DNA of 64,000 nt, from the NCBI RefSeq assembly GCF_020150455.1, contig NZ_CP083740.1:2976001-3040000 (forward strand). Direction: 5' to 3'. The notes below the pieces were generated by a model. It did no database searches and was not told the origin of the DNA. It saw nothing but the letters and a program-made list of their open reading frames with translations. Source of the DNA: Bremerella sp. TYQ1 (GTDB lineage: Bacteria > Planctomycetota > Planctomycetia > Pirellulales > Pirellulaceae). This document shows, piece after piece, positions 9,198 through 18,074 of the stretch. The position numbers and the translations under genes were made by a program. How positions within the stretch are numbered: position 1 is the first letter of the stretch; each line of letters opens with the position of its first letter.

Positions 9198-11036
9198 CTA
9201 GCGCTGAATTTGGTACTCTTCGATTTTTCGGTACAACGTCGCGCGACTGGTGCCCAACAATTTTACGGCCTCGGGAATACTCCCTCCAGTTCTGGAAAGA
9301 GCTTCTTCGATCAATTTCTTTTCCCAGAAGTCAAACCTTAACGACTCCGGTTCGTTAAGGCCTGCGTCTCGTAGGCCCAAATCGTGCGGCAAGATCGACT
9401 CTTCGTCCGCCAGGACGACGCTGCTGTCGATCACATTGCGAAGCTGTCGCACGTTGCCAGGCCAATTATAGTCGGCCAATTTCTTTTTCGCACTATCCGA
9501 AAGCGTCAACATCGGCCGCCCGTGCGACTTACGGAAGTGCTCGAGAAAATGGTCGGCCAGCAAGTTGATATCATTCCCGCGTTCTCGAAGCGGAGGAATG
9601 TATAACTCAAAAACGCTTAAACGATAATAGAGATCTTCGCGGAAGCGTTTCTCTCGAACGAATTCGGCCAAGTCCCGGTTTGTCGCCGCGATCACGCGAA
9701 CGTCGACACTCACTTCCTTAGTCGCCCCTAATGGGAGAAATGGGTGCCCTTCCAAGATACGAAGCAGCTTGGCCTGGCCATCGAGCGTCAGTTCGCCTAC
9801 TTCGTCGAGAAACAAAGTTCCGGTATCGGCTTGCTGAAAAAAGCCGATATGATCGGAGTCGGCTCCGGTGAACGCCCCTTTTTTGTGCCCGAACAATTGG
9901 CTTTCGATCAGGTTTTCCGGCAGTGCGGCACAGTTCACGCTAAGCATCGGGCGGTCGGCTCGATTCGAAGCTTTATGCAGTGCCCTGGCCACAAGTTCCT
10001 TGCCGCTGCCACTTTCGCCGCGAACGAGAACGCAGCCGCCAGCTTTCGAGATACGGGTAATCTTCTGCTTCAGCTCGCCCATCGCGGGGCTTTCGCCGAT
10101 CAACTCGTCGAACGCGGCCGACTTGTCGACCAACTGCTGATAATTGGCTTGCAACTGGGTCACTTTCCAGGCCCGCAGCAGCGCGATGGTCAGGATATTA
10201 CCGACCGAAATCGCGAAATCGAGTTCGTTGTGCCAGAACCGTTCCTGCTTGCGATAGAGATGCAGTGCCCCAAATGTCTTTTTATTGTGGATCAGCGGAA
10301 CGCAAATAGCGTCGGCAAAATGGGTCAGCTTTTTGCTGCTTTCGCCGGTCGCCTCGTTGGCAATCCAAACCGCGTTTCCCTTTTTGGTGACGATCTCGGT
10401 CAGGGCTTCACTTAACGGAGCGGGCCCATCGGTATCGTCCGGGTAGACACGCTTCGCTTTCAACTGTCCATCGTCGCTTAGCCATAAAAAACCAACGACG
10501 ACCGCCTTGGTTTGTTCTTTGACCATTTCCAAGGCGATCTGGATGATCGTGTTGGGATCGTCCTCGCCCATCAGGCGAATCGCGAACTGATGCAGCAAAA
10601 GAAGCCGCTGAGCCTGCTGATAGTCCTTCAGCTCTTTCAGGGCAATGAGATTGGTATCTTGCGGGTTCACCGGCATGTTGCGGACGATTGTCTGCGTAAT
10701 GCTCGGGGGAAGCTCGTCGTGCGAAGTGGGAGGCTGCGCACTGTGATTAAAGGTAAATTCGGTATCCCCCACCTTAAGGCGGGCCCCGTCGGTCAGCTCG
10801 ACTTGATCAATCGGCTGATCGTTCAAAAAACTACCATTGCGGCTCTCTCGATCCTTCACGAACCACTTCCCGTCTTTTAGGAAGATCGCCGCATGAACCC
10901 GAGAACAAAGCGGATCGGTCAACGTGATATCGCACTCTAAGCCTCGTCCAATGAGGTTATCGCGCGAGCCATCTAAGGGAAAGTTCTTCCCCGGCCCGTT
11001 GCCTGAGATCATCTTAAGGTAGCTATAAATCGCCAT
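9198..11036 (-). CDS. Sigma-54-dependent transcriptional activator with FHA and GAF sensor domains
   Basis: Enhancer-binding protein (612 aa) that would open sigma-54 promoters using ATP. Domains in order: FHA (about 8-95, with IGRG, SRVHA and NGSFLN), a linker, GAF (about 155-290), the AAA+ core (about 310-540) with Walker A GESGSGKE near 339 and the sigma-54 contact loop GAFTGA near 388, and a Fis-type helix-turn-helix at the C-terminus (about 575-612, SIPEAVKLLGTSRATLYRKI). There is no receiver domain. The FHA domain suggests input from Thr phosphorylation. ATG at 11036 is chosen because FHA begins just after it; a start at 11081 is possible. The target promoter was not found. Confidence 0.92.
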   Translation of the reverse strand: MAIYSYLKMISGNGPGKNFPLDGSRDNLIGRGLECDITLTDPLCSRVHAAIFLKDGKWFVKDRESRNGSFLNDQPIDQVELTDGARLKVGDTEFTFNHSAQPPTSHDELPPSITQTIVRNMPVNPQDTNLIALKELKDYQQAQRLLLLHQFAIRLMGEDDPNTIIQIALEMVKEQTKAVVVGFLWLSDDGQLKAKRVYPDDTDGPAPLSEALTEIVTKKGNAVWIANEATGESSKKLTHFADAICVPLIHNKKTFGALHLYRKQERFWHNELDFAISVGNILTIALLRAWKVTQLQANYQQLVDKSAAFDELIGESPAMGELKQKITRISKAGGCVLVRGESGSGKELVARALHKASNRADRPMLSVNCAALPENLIESQLFGHKKGAFTGADSDHIGFFQQADTGTLFLDEVGELTLDGQAKLLRILEGHPFLPLGATKEVSVDVRVIAATNRDLAEFVREKRFREDLYYRLSVFELYIPPLRERGNDINLLADHFLEHFRKSHGRPMLTLSDSAKKKLADYNWPGNVRQLRNVIDSSVVLADEESILPHDLGLRDAGLNEPESLRFDFWEKKLIEEALSRTGGSIPEAVKLLGTSRATLYRKIEEYQIQR

Positions 11037-11372
11037 CAGTTCGGCCGACAAACCCCGCTGTTCCCTACCGGTGGCAGGCATTCCTGGTAGCTGCCACTAA
11101 CCTAAGTAGTTGTCTTATCTTACGGAATTTACGCTGCGACTTGCCAGTCGGGTCATCAAATTCGAACAGGAAAAGCATGAATTCCCCCGGACCTAAACCA
11201 ACTTTTGCCGGTTTCTGTACGTATCGAGAGTTGTGAATCCTTCCAATTGGGTGAGATGCATTCACCTTGAGTCGAGTTGCCGACCTAGATAGGATTACAC
11301 ATGCCCTTCCTGCATACCCCCAAATCTGCTATTCGCACTATTTACGCACACGTCCTGCGATAAGGAAACATC
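11037..11372. other. Divergent intergenic region between sigma-54 activator and prc
   Basis: About 335 bases between divergently transcribed genes, so it should contain both promoters. I see no clear terminator, repeat or RNA gene, and no confident -35/-10 pair. Confidence 0.35.
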
Positions 11373-13502
11373 ATGGCAAACGTTCGACGGAATTGGACTG
11401 CACTGCGCCATCCCGCGTTCTTCCTATTCACCGTAATCGCTACATTCGCCACACTGATTGGCGCTTCGCTTATTCCGAAGAACGCTCCAGCCCAAGGCCC
11501 CTTGGTAGCTCAAGAGCGTCAACTTCCCAAACGACACATCTCGCGAATGGTCTCGCGTCTGTTACTTCGCGACCATCTTTCGAGTGCCCCGCTCGACGAT
11601 ACGATCTCGCAGCGAGCTTTCGATAAGTTCCTGAAATTCTGGGATCCGCTCAAACTGTACTTCACGCAGCAAGATGTCGCCGAATTTGCGGCCAATCGCA
11701 ATCTGCTGGACGATCAAGTTCGCAGCGGCAACACCGAATTCGCCCAAAAGGTTTACGATCGCTTCATTCAGCGAACGCTCGAACGCGTTCAAACGGTGGA
11801 CGACTTATTGGCGAATCACGAGTTCAACTTCGACGAAGATGAAGTCTTCATCACCGATGGTGACAAAGTCGATTACCCAGCCAACGCTGCCGAAGCGACC
11901 GATCGCTGGCGTAAACGTTTGAAGTACGACCTGCTGACGCAGTTGGCCGACGACAAAACGCTGGAAGAAGCGAAGGAACGTATCGGCAAGCGTTATCACA
12001 GCTACGCACGCCGGATCGCTCAGACCAGCGAAGACGAATTGCTGGAGATTTTCCTCACTTCGGTGACTTCCGCTTACGATCCGCACACCACCTACATGTC
12101 GCCAGGCACCCTGGAAAACTTCAACATCCAGATGCGTTTGAACCTGGAAGGCATCGGGGCCGCCCTGATGTCAGAAGATGGTTACTGCAAAGTTTCGAAG
12201 GTCATCCCTGGGGGTGCCGCCGATAAGCATGGCAAGAAGAATCCTGACGAAAAGCTCGAAGCCGGCGACTTCATCGTCACCGTCGGGCAAGGCACCGATG
12301 GCGAAATGGTCGACGTTGTCGACATGAAGCTGAACGACGTGGTCGACATGATTCGCGGCAAAGCCAATACGGTTGTTCGCCTCGGCGTGAAGAAAAAGGG
12401 TAAAGGCGAAACGAAGATCTACGACATCACCCGAGCCAAAGTCGAATTGAAAGACAGCGAAGCTCGCGGCGAAATCATCGACGCCGTCACCCCGGACGGA
12501 CGCAAGATGAAGATCGGCTGGATCGACCTTCCTTCGTTCTACCTCGACATGGAAGCGGCTCGCTCCGGCAATCCAAACGTCAAGCGAAGCACGATCGACG
12601 TGGCTCGCCTGTTGGCTGACTTCCGTCAAAAAGGTGTCGAAGCAGTTGTGCTCGACCTTCGCCGAAACGGTGGTGGTAGTCTGACCGAAGCGATCGATCT
12701 GACCGGTCTCTTCATCGACCAAGGTCCTGTCGTTCAAGTCAAAGATGCCGAGAACAACGTACATCCTTATGAAGACATGAACCGCGGCATGCTGTGGGAC
12801 GGTCCCCTGGTTGTTTTGACCAGCAAGATGAGTGCTAGTGCGAGTGAAATTCTCGCAGGTGCCATCCAAGACTACGGTCGCGGTATCGTTGTCGGTGACG
12901 AACAAACCCACGGCAAAGGCACCGTGCAAACGTTGCTCGACCTTGGCCGCGAAGAATTGATGGGTGCCAACCCAGTCAATCCACCTTCGCTGGGTGCGTT
13001 GAAGATTACGTTGCAGAAGTTCTATCGCCCAAGCGGTAAGAGCACGCAGCTCAAGGGCGTCGAAGCGGACGTTTCGTTGCCGGCACTGACCGCCAACATG
13101 GACATCGCCGAAGGGGATCTTGATTACCCAGTTCCTTTCGACACCGTGAAGACGACTCAGTACCCTAAGAGCAATGCCAACGCAGCTCCGCTCGTTGCGG
13201 AATTGAATCGACTGTCCAATCAGCGTGTTCAATCGTCGGAAGGCTTCTCGAAGCTCAACAAGATGATCGACACGTATTTGCAGCAGAAAGACAAGAAACA
13301 GGTCGACCTCAACAAGCAAAAGTTCATGGCCGAATACGAAGCCCTGAGCGAACGTGAGAAAGAGATCGAAAGCCTGGTTAACGACGAGGACAAAGATCCG
13401 AACGAAATTGTCGAGCGTGACTACTACTTCGACGAAGTGATTCAGATCACCGAAGACTACGTCCGCCTGTTGGAACAACAAAAAGTCGCGGCAAACAACT
13501 AA
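11373..13502 (+). CDS. prc: Tail-specific protease Prc/Tsp (S41 family)
   Basis: Exported or membrane-anchored C-terminal processing protease (709 aa, close to E. coli Prc at 682). The N-terminus has a signal/anchor segment (about 14-40). A helical Tsp N-terminal domain follows (about 60-230), then PDZ (about 240-340, NLEGIGAALM), the S41 catalytic domain, and the C-terminal Tsp domain. The catalytic Ser is Ser489 in SASASEI, with Lys515 in HGKGTVQ; Asp500 matches the position conserved in E. coli Prc. The family degrades proteins with nonpolar C-termini in the periplasm. The gene is flanked by its own terminator and the divergent sigma-54 activator. Confidence 0.93.
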   Translation: MANVRRNWTALRHPAFFLFTVIATFATLIGASLIPKNAPAQGPLVAQERQLPKRHISRMVSRLLLRDHLSSAPLDDTISQRAFDKFLKFWDPLKLYFTQQDVAEFAANRNLLDDQVRSGNTEFAQKVYDRFIQRTLERVQTVDDLLANHEFNFDEDEVFITDGDKVDYPANAAEATDRWRKRLKYDLLTQLADDKTLEEAKERIGKRYHSYARRIAQTSEDELLEIFLTSVTSAYDPHTTYMSPGTLENFNIQMRLNLEGIGAALMSEDGYCKVSKVIPGGAADKHGKKNPDEKLEAGDFIVTVGQGTDGEMVDVVDMKLNDVVDMIRGKANTVVRLGVKKKGKGETKIYDITRAKVELKDSEARGEIIDAVTPDGRKMKIGWIDLPSFYLDMEAARSGNPNVKRSTIDVARLLADFRQKGVEAVVLDLRRNGGGSLTEAIDLTGLFIDQGPVVQVKDAENNVHPYEDMNRGMLWDGPLVVLTSKMSASASEILAGAIQDYGRGIVVGDEQTHGKGTVQTLLDLGREELMGANPVNPPSLGALKITLQKFYRPSGKSTQLKGVEADVSLPALTANMDIAEGDLDYPVPFDTVKTTQYPKSNANAAPLVAELNRLSNQRVQSSEGFSKLNKMIDTYLQQKDKKQVDLNKQKFMAEYEALSEREKEIESLVNDEDKDPNEIVERDYYFDEVIQITEDYVRLLEQQKVAANN

Positions 13503-13532
13503 ACCTGCCATCGACTTTGAAAATTCAACCCC

Positions 13533-13565
13533 AAAAAGGGCCTGCCGACGCAGGCCCTTTTTTTT
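13533..13565 (+). terminator. Rho-independent terminator after prc
   Basis: Perfect stem GGGCCTGC (13538-13545) with GCAGGCCC (13550-13557), CGAC loop, A5 before and T8 after. Confidence 0.9.
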
Positions 13566-13659
13566 GGCATCTACGGATAAAAGCCAATATCCTGTTGAGC
13601 AAAGCGAATCCCTTCGCGGTGTCATACGAACTTGTTTCCTCTACTGAAAAACGCTTCCG

Positions 13660-14031
13660 ATGCAATGTCCGGCATGCCAAACCGAATGTTCTGAAACCAG
13701 GCATCGCTGCGGTAGCTGCAACTACGGTATCAAACCGCAGCCAAAACCTTCGCGGCCGCGACCGCCACGATACATTGGCGACAAAGGTGATGAAGGTTTC
13801 GACGCCATGCTGATGCGAACCTACCGCTGCACGAATTGCCGATCGTACGGAGCCCACGTAAAACGCATTGCCACAACAGGGGCCGGCATCTCGCGTTTGA
13901 TGGATTGGCAATGCCATGAGTTCATTGTGGCGAGCTGCGTTTTCTGCGGATTGGTCCAGCATTTTGATCCGCGTATTGTCGACAACAGCGGTCGAGGCTG
14001 GAAAATCCTCGACTTTCTTTTCGACCTTTAA
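13660..14031 (+). CDS. Small protein with two zinc-ribbon-like cysteine sets
   Basis: Protein of 123 aa without signal peptide. The first set is C3xxC6 with C17xxC20; a Pro/Arg-rich linker follows. The second set is C57xxC60 and C93xxC96G, separated by TTGAGISRLMDWQCHEFIVAS. This second half resembles the zinc-ribbon proteins once called DUF2082, where a C-x-x-C pair and a later F-x-x-x-C-x-x-C-G pair bind one metal. Nucleic-acid or protein binding is plausible but not shown. It sits alone between prc and the PIG-L gene. No strong ribosome site precedes the ATG. Confidence 0.65.
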   Translation: MQCPACQTECSETRHRCGSCNYGIKPQPKPSRPRPPRYIGDKGDEGFDAMLMRTYRCTNCRSYGAHVKRIATTGAGISRLMDWQCHEFIVASCVFCGLVQHFDPRIVDNSGRGWKILDFLFDL

Positions 14032-14147
14032 TTCGCATTCAAGAAACTATTTCGCCAACGTCTATCGATCTGCTAAACTTTTCCGCACATCCCCCCCTCC
14101 CCGTCCCACCTGAAAATCAAACTGCCTGCCTATTCTGGGAGCGATCG

Positions 14148-14897
14148 TTGAGTGACGCGAAGAACGTGGTCCTTTGTTTCATGGCCCATCCGGACGATGC
14201 CGAGATCTTATGCGGCGGCGTTCTTATCCGCCTGAGCCAATTGGGCTGGGCAGTTCATATCGCCACAGTGGCTGCCGGTGATTGTGGCTCGGAAACGTTG
14301 CCGCCACACGAGATCGCCGCCATTCGCAAAAACGAAGGAGTCGCGGCCGCTCAATTGATCGGCGGCACCTATCACACGCTGGCCGAGCCAGACGTGAACG
14401 TCGTTTTCGACAAGCCTACCAATCGAAAAGCGATCGACTTGTTCCGTCAGTTAAGCCCTCAAATCGTCATCACCCATCCGCGAGAAGACTACATGCTCGA
14501 TCACGAGCAAACGCATCTTCTCGCTCGCAGTGCGGCGTTTAGTTTTCCGATTCCGAACGCCTCGGAAACTCCGCTGGCCGCTGAGGCTTCGATTCCGCAC
14601 CTTTATTACGCCGACCCGATCGAAGGCCTCCATCCCTATACTGGCGAGTTAGTCACGCCAACGGTTACCATTGACGTCTCCGAGGTAATCGAAACCAAGG
14701 CAGAGATGTTGGCCTGCCATGCTTCGCAGCGGGAATGGCTGCGTGCCCATCATGGCATGGACGAATACCTGGAAGCAATGAAACGCCATAGTGCGCTGCG
14801 AGGCTCCCTGATCGGTACTCCCTATGCCGAGAGCTTTCGCCAACATCGCGGCCACGCTTTTCCTCAAAACGATTTACTCGCCGAACTCCTCCCCTGA
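14148..14897 (+). CDS. PIG-L family N-acetylglucosaminyl deacetylase-like enzyme
   Basis: Zinc-dependent deacetylase fold (249 aa), the length of BshB1-type enzymes. Motif AHPDDAE (residues ~12-18) carries the metal His and catalytic Asp. The second metal site is in HPREDYMLDHEQTH. The family removes N-acetyl groups from GlcNAc conjugates. The gene is followed after 48 bases by a NagB-like isomerase gene on the same strand, so a pathway that deacetylates and then isomerises an amino sugar is inferred. Bacillithiol synthesis is an alternative role of the family, but no bshA or bshC is in the window. The start is TTG at 14148 with a GGAG about 10 bases before it. Confidence 0.83.
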   Translation: MSDAKNVVLCFMAHPDDAEILCGGVLIRLSQLGWAVHIATVAAGDCGSETLPPHEIAAIRKNEGVAAAQLIGGTYHTLAEPDVNVVFDKPTNRKAIDLFRQLSPQIVITHPREDYMLDHEQTHLLARSAAFSFPIPNASETPLAAEASIPHLYYADPIEGLHPYTGELVTPTVTIDVSEVIETKAEMLACHASQREWLRAHHGMDEYLEAMKRHSALRGSLIGTPYAESFRQHRGHAFPQNDLLAELLP

Positions 14898-14945
14898 CTG
14901 CGTACCCACGACCAACCTCCCTCCTAGACGCAAGGACAAAACAAC

Positions 14946-15884
14946 ATGGCTCGACCGATCAGCAAAGTGGCACCGCAGTGGTGGGACTACACCACGCTTG
15001 ATGAAGAACTGCTTTCCGACGCGGCCAAGCTAACCGCGGACGATTTGCTGCAGCTTTCTCGCCCTGGCTTTACGGTCCGCATCTTCGATACGCTGGAAGA
15101 GTTGTACTGTGCTGAAGCGTTGGAATACATCGAGGCCTGGCAACAAAGCACACCCGACAATCCGTGCGGAATTTGCGGGCCGATCGGTCCGACCGAGCAG
15201 CTTCCCTTGGTGGCTCGTATGGTCAACGCCCTGGGGATCGATCTGAAAAAACTGGATGCCCATTTCTGGGGCATGGATGAATGGGTCGACGAAAACGACA
15301 AACCAGTGCCTGTCGAATTTCCTCTCTCTTTCGCCAAAGCGGACAAGGACCTTTGCTTTGATCGCATCGATCCGAAGTACTCGATGCCGACGGCCAATCT
15401 CCACTTCCCCACCGGCGACTTGGACGCCTATTCCAAGTCGTACGACGACGTCCGCTGTCTCGTCATGCAAGGCGGCCAAGGCGAAGTGAAGCACTGGGCA
15501 TTCAACGACCCGCCGAAACGAGAAGGCGAATACACCGATGCGCCGCCACCGCCGGAAGTTTATCGCGAGCTGGGAACACGCGTTACCGACTTGCACCCGA
15601 TGACGGTCATTCAAAACGCTCGAACTAGTGGCGGTGGTTACGTGCCGATGGTTCCGACACGCGCTTGCACTGTTGGGCCAAAGGAAACCTGGAAGGCGGA
15701 ACGTGTTTCGATCTGGCACCCTGGCCACCACGACAATCCCTTCGGAATGCGTTTGTCCGCGTTGATGATCAGCAAAGGGATCGCCGATACCAGCTTGCCG
15801 ATGTCGCTTCTGGCCGACCATCCCAACGTGACGTTCAGTTACTATCGCGGTGGAATTGGCACCGTCGAAACGGAAATGCACTAA
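14946..15884 (+). CDS. Divergent glucosamine-6-phosphate deaminase/isomerase-like protein
   Basis: Cytoplasmic sugar-phosphate isomerase fold of the NagB/6-phosphogluconolactonase group (312 aa against 266 for E. coli NagB). WGMDEWV matches NagB's FNMDEYV, which carries the catalytic Asp72. The downstream segment [11 protein letters not shown] matches GNDGHIAFNEP but has one extra residue and Asp where NagB has Glu148; the His is kept. A 40-residue N-terminal extension is present. Activity on glucosamine-6-phosphate or a relative is inferred, supported by the PIG-L deacetylase gene just upstream. AAGGA before the ATG supports the start. The next gene starts one base after its stop. Confidence 0.75.
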   Translation: MARPISKVAPQWWDYTTLDEELLSDAAKLTADDLLQLSRPGFTVRIFDTLEELYCAEALEYIEAWQQSTPDNPCGICGPIGPTEQLPLVARMVNALGIDLKKLDAHFWGMDEWVDENDKPVPVEFPLSFAKADKDLCFDRIDPKYSMPTANLHFPTGDLDAYSKSYDDVRCLVMQGGQGEVKHWAFNDPPKREGEYTDAPPPPEVYRELGTRVTDLHPMTVIQNARTSGGGYVPMVPTRACTVGPKETWKAERVSIWHPGHHDNPFGMRLSALMISKGIADTSLPMSLLADHPNVTFSYYRGGIGTVETEMH

Positions 15885-15885
15885 C

Positions 15886-16326
15886 ATGTCGATCGAGGCG
15901 GAACCGAATCCACAGCAAAGCAGCGAAGATGAAAGCCATCTGAACCTGCTTTCTGTATTCCATTGGGTCATTGCCGGTCTGGCTGCGTTGACCGGCTTTT
16001 TTCCGATCATACACGTCGTCGTCGGAATCTTCGCGCTCGTCGGCGGTACCATCGGCAACGTTCCGGAACCCGAGGCCCGTCTTCTGACGGCCGGCGTTGG
16101 GGCGATGTTTATCGTGATCGGCCTGATGATCATGGCCATCAGCTGGACGATGGCGTTTTGTCTTTACTTGAGTGGGAGCTACTTGAAGGCTCACACCAAT
16201 CACACGTTCTGCCTGGTGATTTCGGCCATCATCTGTTTGTCGTTTCCGCTTGGAACATTACTGGGCGTCTTCACCATTATCGTGCTCATGCGTCCGAGCG
16301 TGAAACGACTCTTCGGCGTTACTTGA
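15886..16326 (+). CDS. Small integral membrane protein, paralogue of the next gene
   Basis: Protein of 146 aa with an acidic N-terminal tail and about three hydrophobic segments (IAGLAALTGFFPIIHVVVGIF, then a long segment near 65-90, then a C-terminal pair). The C-terminal part HTFCLVISAIICLSFPLGT then LLGVFTIIVLMRPSVKRLF is clearly related to that of the next gene product. No enzymatic motif is visible. ATG at 15886 lies one base after the preceding stop, so translation is probably coupled. Function unknown; proteins of this look are common in planctomycetes. Confidence 0.72.
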   Translation: MSIEAEPNPQQSSEDESHLNLLSVFHWVIAGLAALTGFFPIIHVVVGIFALVGGTIGNVPEPEARLLTAGVGAMFIVIGLMIMAISWTMAFCLYLSGSYLKAHTNHTFCLVISAIICLSFPLGTLLGVFTIIVLMRPSVKRLFGVT

Positions 16327-16776
16327 ATGAGCGAACAAGATTCCTCGAACGGCGCTGATCTCCGTCCAGCAGTACCCGATGCGGACGAGCAGCAGCTGAT
16401 GGCACTTTCCATCGGACATTATGTGTTCGCTGGTACCATTATGCTTTTCTGGGGTGGAATGCTTCTTCAACTCTATTATGTGAATTCGATCCTCAAACAA
16501 GCTCAGATGTCTTCGGAACTTCAGCTGCAACAAGACCAGCTTCTCGATACGGTTCATGTGGTCCTGGCTGTTTATTTTGCATTATTCTTGCTGCACGCAA
16601 TCGGCCTGATCTTCGCCGGCATCTCGCTGAAACGCTGTCGCCATCGAACGTTCTGCTTGATCCTGGCTGGACTCAATTGCTTCTTGTTTCCGATCGGAAC
16701 CGTGCTCGGTGGATTCACCTTGGTGGTTCTCTTTCGACCAAGTGTGATACAGCGTTTTGCCTCGAAAGTACGGTAA
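16327..16776 (+). CDS. Small integral membrane protein, tandem paralogue
   Basis: Protein of 149 aa with an acidic N-terminal tail (1-25), a first hydrophobic helix (about 30-50), a Gln/Leu-rich loop, a second helix (about 78-100) and a paired third/fourth helix region (RTFCLILAGLNCF to LGGFTLVVLFRPSV). It shares the C-terminal signature with the gene immediately upstream; its ATG follows that gene's TGA with no gap. The two may form a hetero-oligomer, which is inference. No function is recognised. Confidence 0.72.
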   Translation: MSEQDSSNGADLRPAVPDADEQQLMALSIGHYVFAGTIMLFWGGMLLQLYYVNSILKQAQMSSELQLQQDQLLDTVHVVLAVYFALFLLHAIGLIFAGISLKRCRHRTFCLILAGLNCFLFPIGTVLGGFTLVVLFRPSVIQRFASKVR

Positions 16777-16879
16777 AACCCTTTTCTGCTGGATCTACCG
16801 TAGCTTGCTCGGCAAAATGGCATGAGAGTTGCACTTTTCGCAACCCACAACAACCACTTGCCGGATGAGGATGCGCATC

Positions 16880-17383
16880 ATGGGTTTGATCAGCGACTTT
16901 AAAAAGTTTGCGCTGCGGGGAAACCTGATGGACATGGCGGTCGGCTTTACGGTCGGAGCCGCATTTACGTCGGTGGCCAAATCATTGGTTTCCGACATCA
17001 TCATGCCCCCGCTTGGGTACCTCCTGGGAAGCAGCGACTTCTCGGACTTGTTTATCGTTTTGAACCAGAAAGATCCTGAGCAAACGTATGCCACGTTAGC
17101 TCAAGCTCAGGAAGCTGGTCTCACAACGATCAACTACGGTTTGTTCATCAACAACATTATTTCCTTTCTGCTGGTCGCCTTCGCGATGTTCCTGATCATT
17201 CGCATGGTCAACCAGTTGGATAAAAGTCTGGAAAACACGTTTGGCGGCCAGAAGCCGCAGCCAGGCGACCCTGAAAACAAAAAGTGCCCTTACTGTTTGT
17301 CGACTATTCCTTATCGTGCGACGCGATGTGCTCATTGCACGGCGGAACTACCGCCAACCGAAGAGCAAGTCGCGGCCGGCTAA
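16880..17383 (+). CDS. mscL: Large-conductance mechanosensitive channel MscL with C-terminal zinc ribbon
   Basis: Inner-membrane pressure-release channel (167 aa). The N-terminus MGLISDFKKFALRGNLMDMAVG and pore helix VGAAFTSVAKSLVSDIIMPPLG are classic MscL; the second membrane helix is NYGLFINNIISFLLVAFAMF. After the usual cytoplasmic helix (MVNQLDKSLE) comes an added tail with CPYC and CAHC, a four-Cys zinc-ribbon-like module at about 133-155, giving a protein longer than E. coli MscL (136 aa). ATG at 16880 is preferred to 16829 because it gives the canonical N-terminus and has GAGGA about eight bases upstream. Monocistronic by position. Confidence 0.9.
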   Translation: MGLISDFKKFALRGNLMDMAVGFTVGAAFTSVAKSLVSDIIMPPLGYLLGSSDFSDLFIVLNQKDPEQTYATLAQAQEAGLTTINYGLFINNIISFLLVAFAMFLIIRMVNQLDKSLENTFGGQKPQPGDPENKKCPYCLSTIPYRATRCAHCTAELPPTEEQVAAG

Positions 17384-17420
17384 CAACTTCCACTACTCGT
17401 TTGAACTTCCACATAGGACC

Positions 17421-18065
17421 ATGGCTCCCATTAAGATTTTCAACACGACAGCTCCGAAATATGGCGAAGACTACGAACGTGGCTGGATCGGCTTCAATCA
17501 CGCCGACAGCTGGTTTTCCAAAGGTATCGCCCAAGTTCAGCAATGGCGGCAAGTCTCGGACGTGACCGTCTCGCATGTCTTTGTCGTAACCGGCGAAGAC
17601 GAATGCGTGGAAGCGGCCTACCCCAAAGGCGTTGTCCGCTCGAAGCTGAGCGAGGAATACTGGCCAAAGCCGGATCGGTATGTGATCTTTCGCAAGCCGA
17701 AAAACTTAACGCCCGACTTGGCCGATCGCATTGCCGAAGCAGCCGAAGCGGAATTGGGTACCGAGTTCGATTACTCAACCACCGCCAACTTGGCTCTGCA
17801 AAAAAACTTCCTTGGCTGGATCATCAATTGGATGACCTCCGACGAAGCGAACCGCGCCGTCGACTCGCTTGTCGAGAGCGACAGCCGCTGGCTATGCAGT
17901 GCCCTGGGTGCTTACTGCCTCAAGTCGCAGCCTGAGTTCGACGGTATTGGCGTTTTGGAACAGCAGCCTGGCATGATCACTCCCCAGGAACTGTTCGAGT
18001 CGGATGAAATCTTCGAGCCTGTTCGTCGGACCGACGGTAGCAAAGCTCCTGTTCGCGCCGAGTAG
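17421..18065 (+). CDS. YiiX-like permuted papain-fold (NlpC/P60 superfamily) protein
   Basis: Cytoplasmic protein of 214 aa. The order of likely catalytic residues is His in VSHVFVV, acidic residue in CVEAAYP, then Cys in WLCSALGAYCL near the C-terminal third. This His-first, Cys-late order is that of the permuted NlpC/P60 group represented by YiiX. Such enzymes act on amide or thioester bonds, sometimes of lipids or peptidoglycan; the substrate here is unknown. No signal peptide. ATG at 17421 has GGACC upstream. It is followed after nine bases by an alpha/beta hydrolase gene, likely one operon. Confidence 0.68.
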   Translation: MAPIKIFNTTAPKYGEDYERGWIGFNHADSWFSKGIAQVQQWRQVSDVTVSHVFVVTGEDECVEAAYPKGVVRSKLSEEYWPKPDRYVIFRKPKNLTPDLADRIAEAAEAELGTEFDYSTTANLALQKNFLGWIINWMTSDEANRAVDSLVESDSRWLCSALGAYCLKSQPEFDGIGVLEQQPGMITPQELFESDEIFEPVRRTDGSKAPVRAE

Positions 18066-18074
18066 GCAAGCATC

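Noticed and set aside
12171..13625. 484-codon open frame antisense to prc
   Set aside because: Overlaps a complete Prc protease and its terminator; low-complexity content typical of a shadow.
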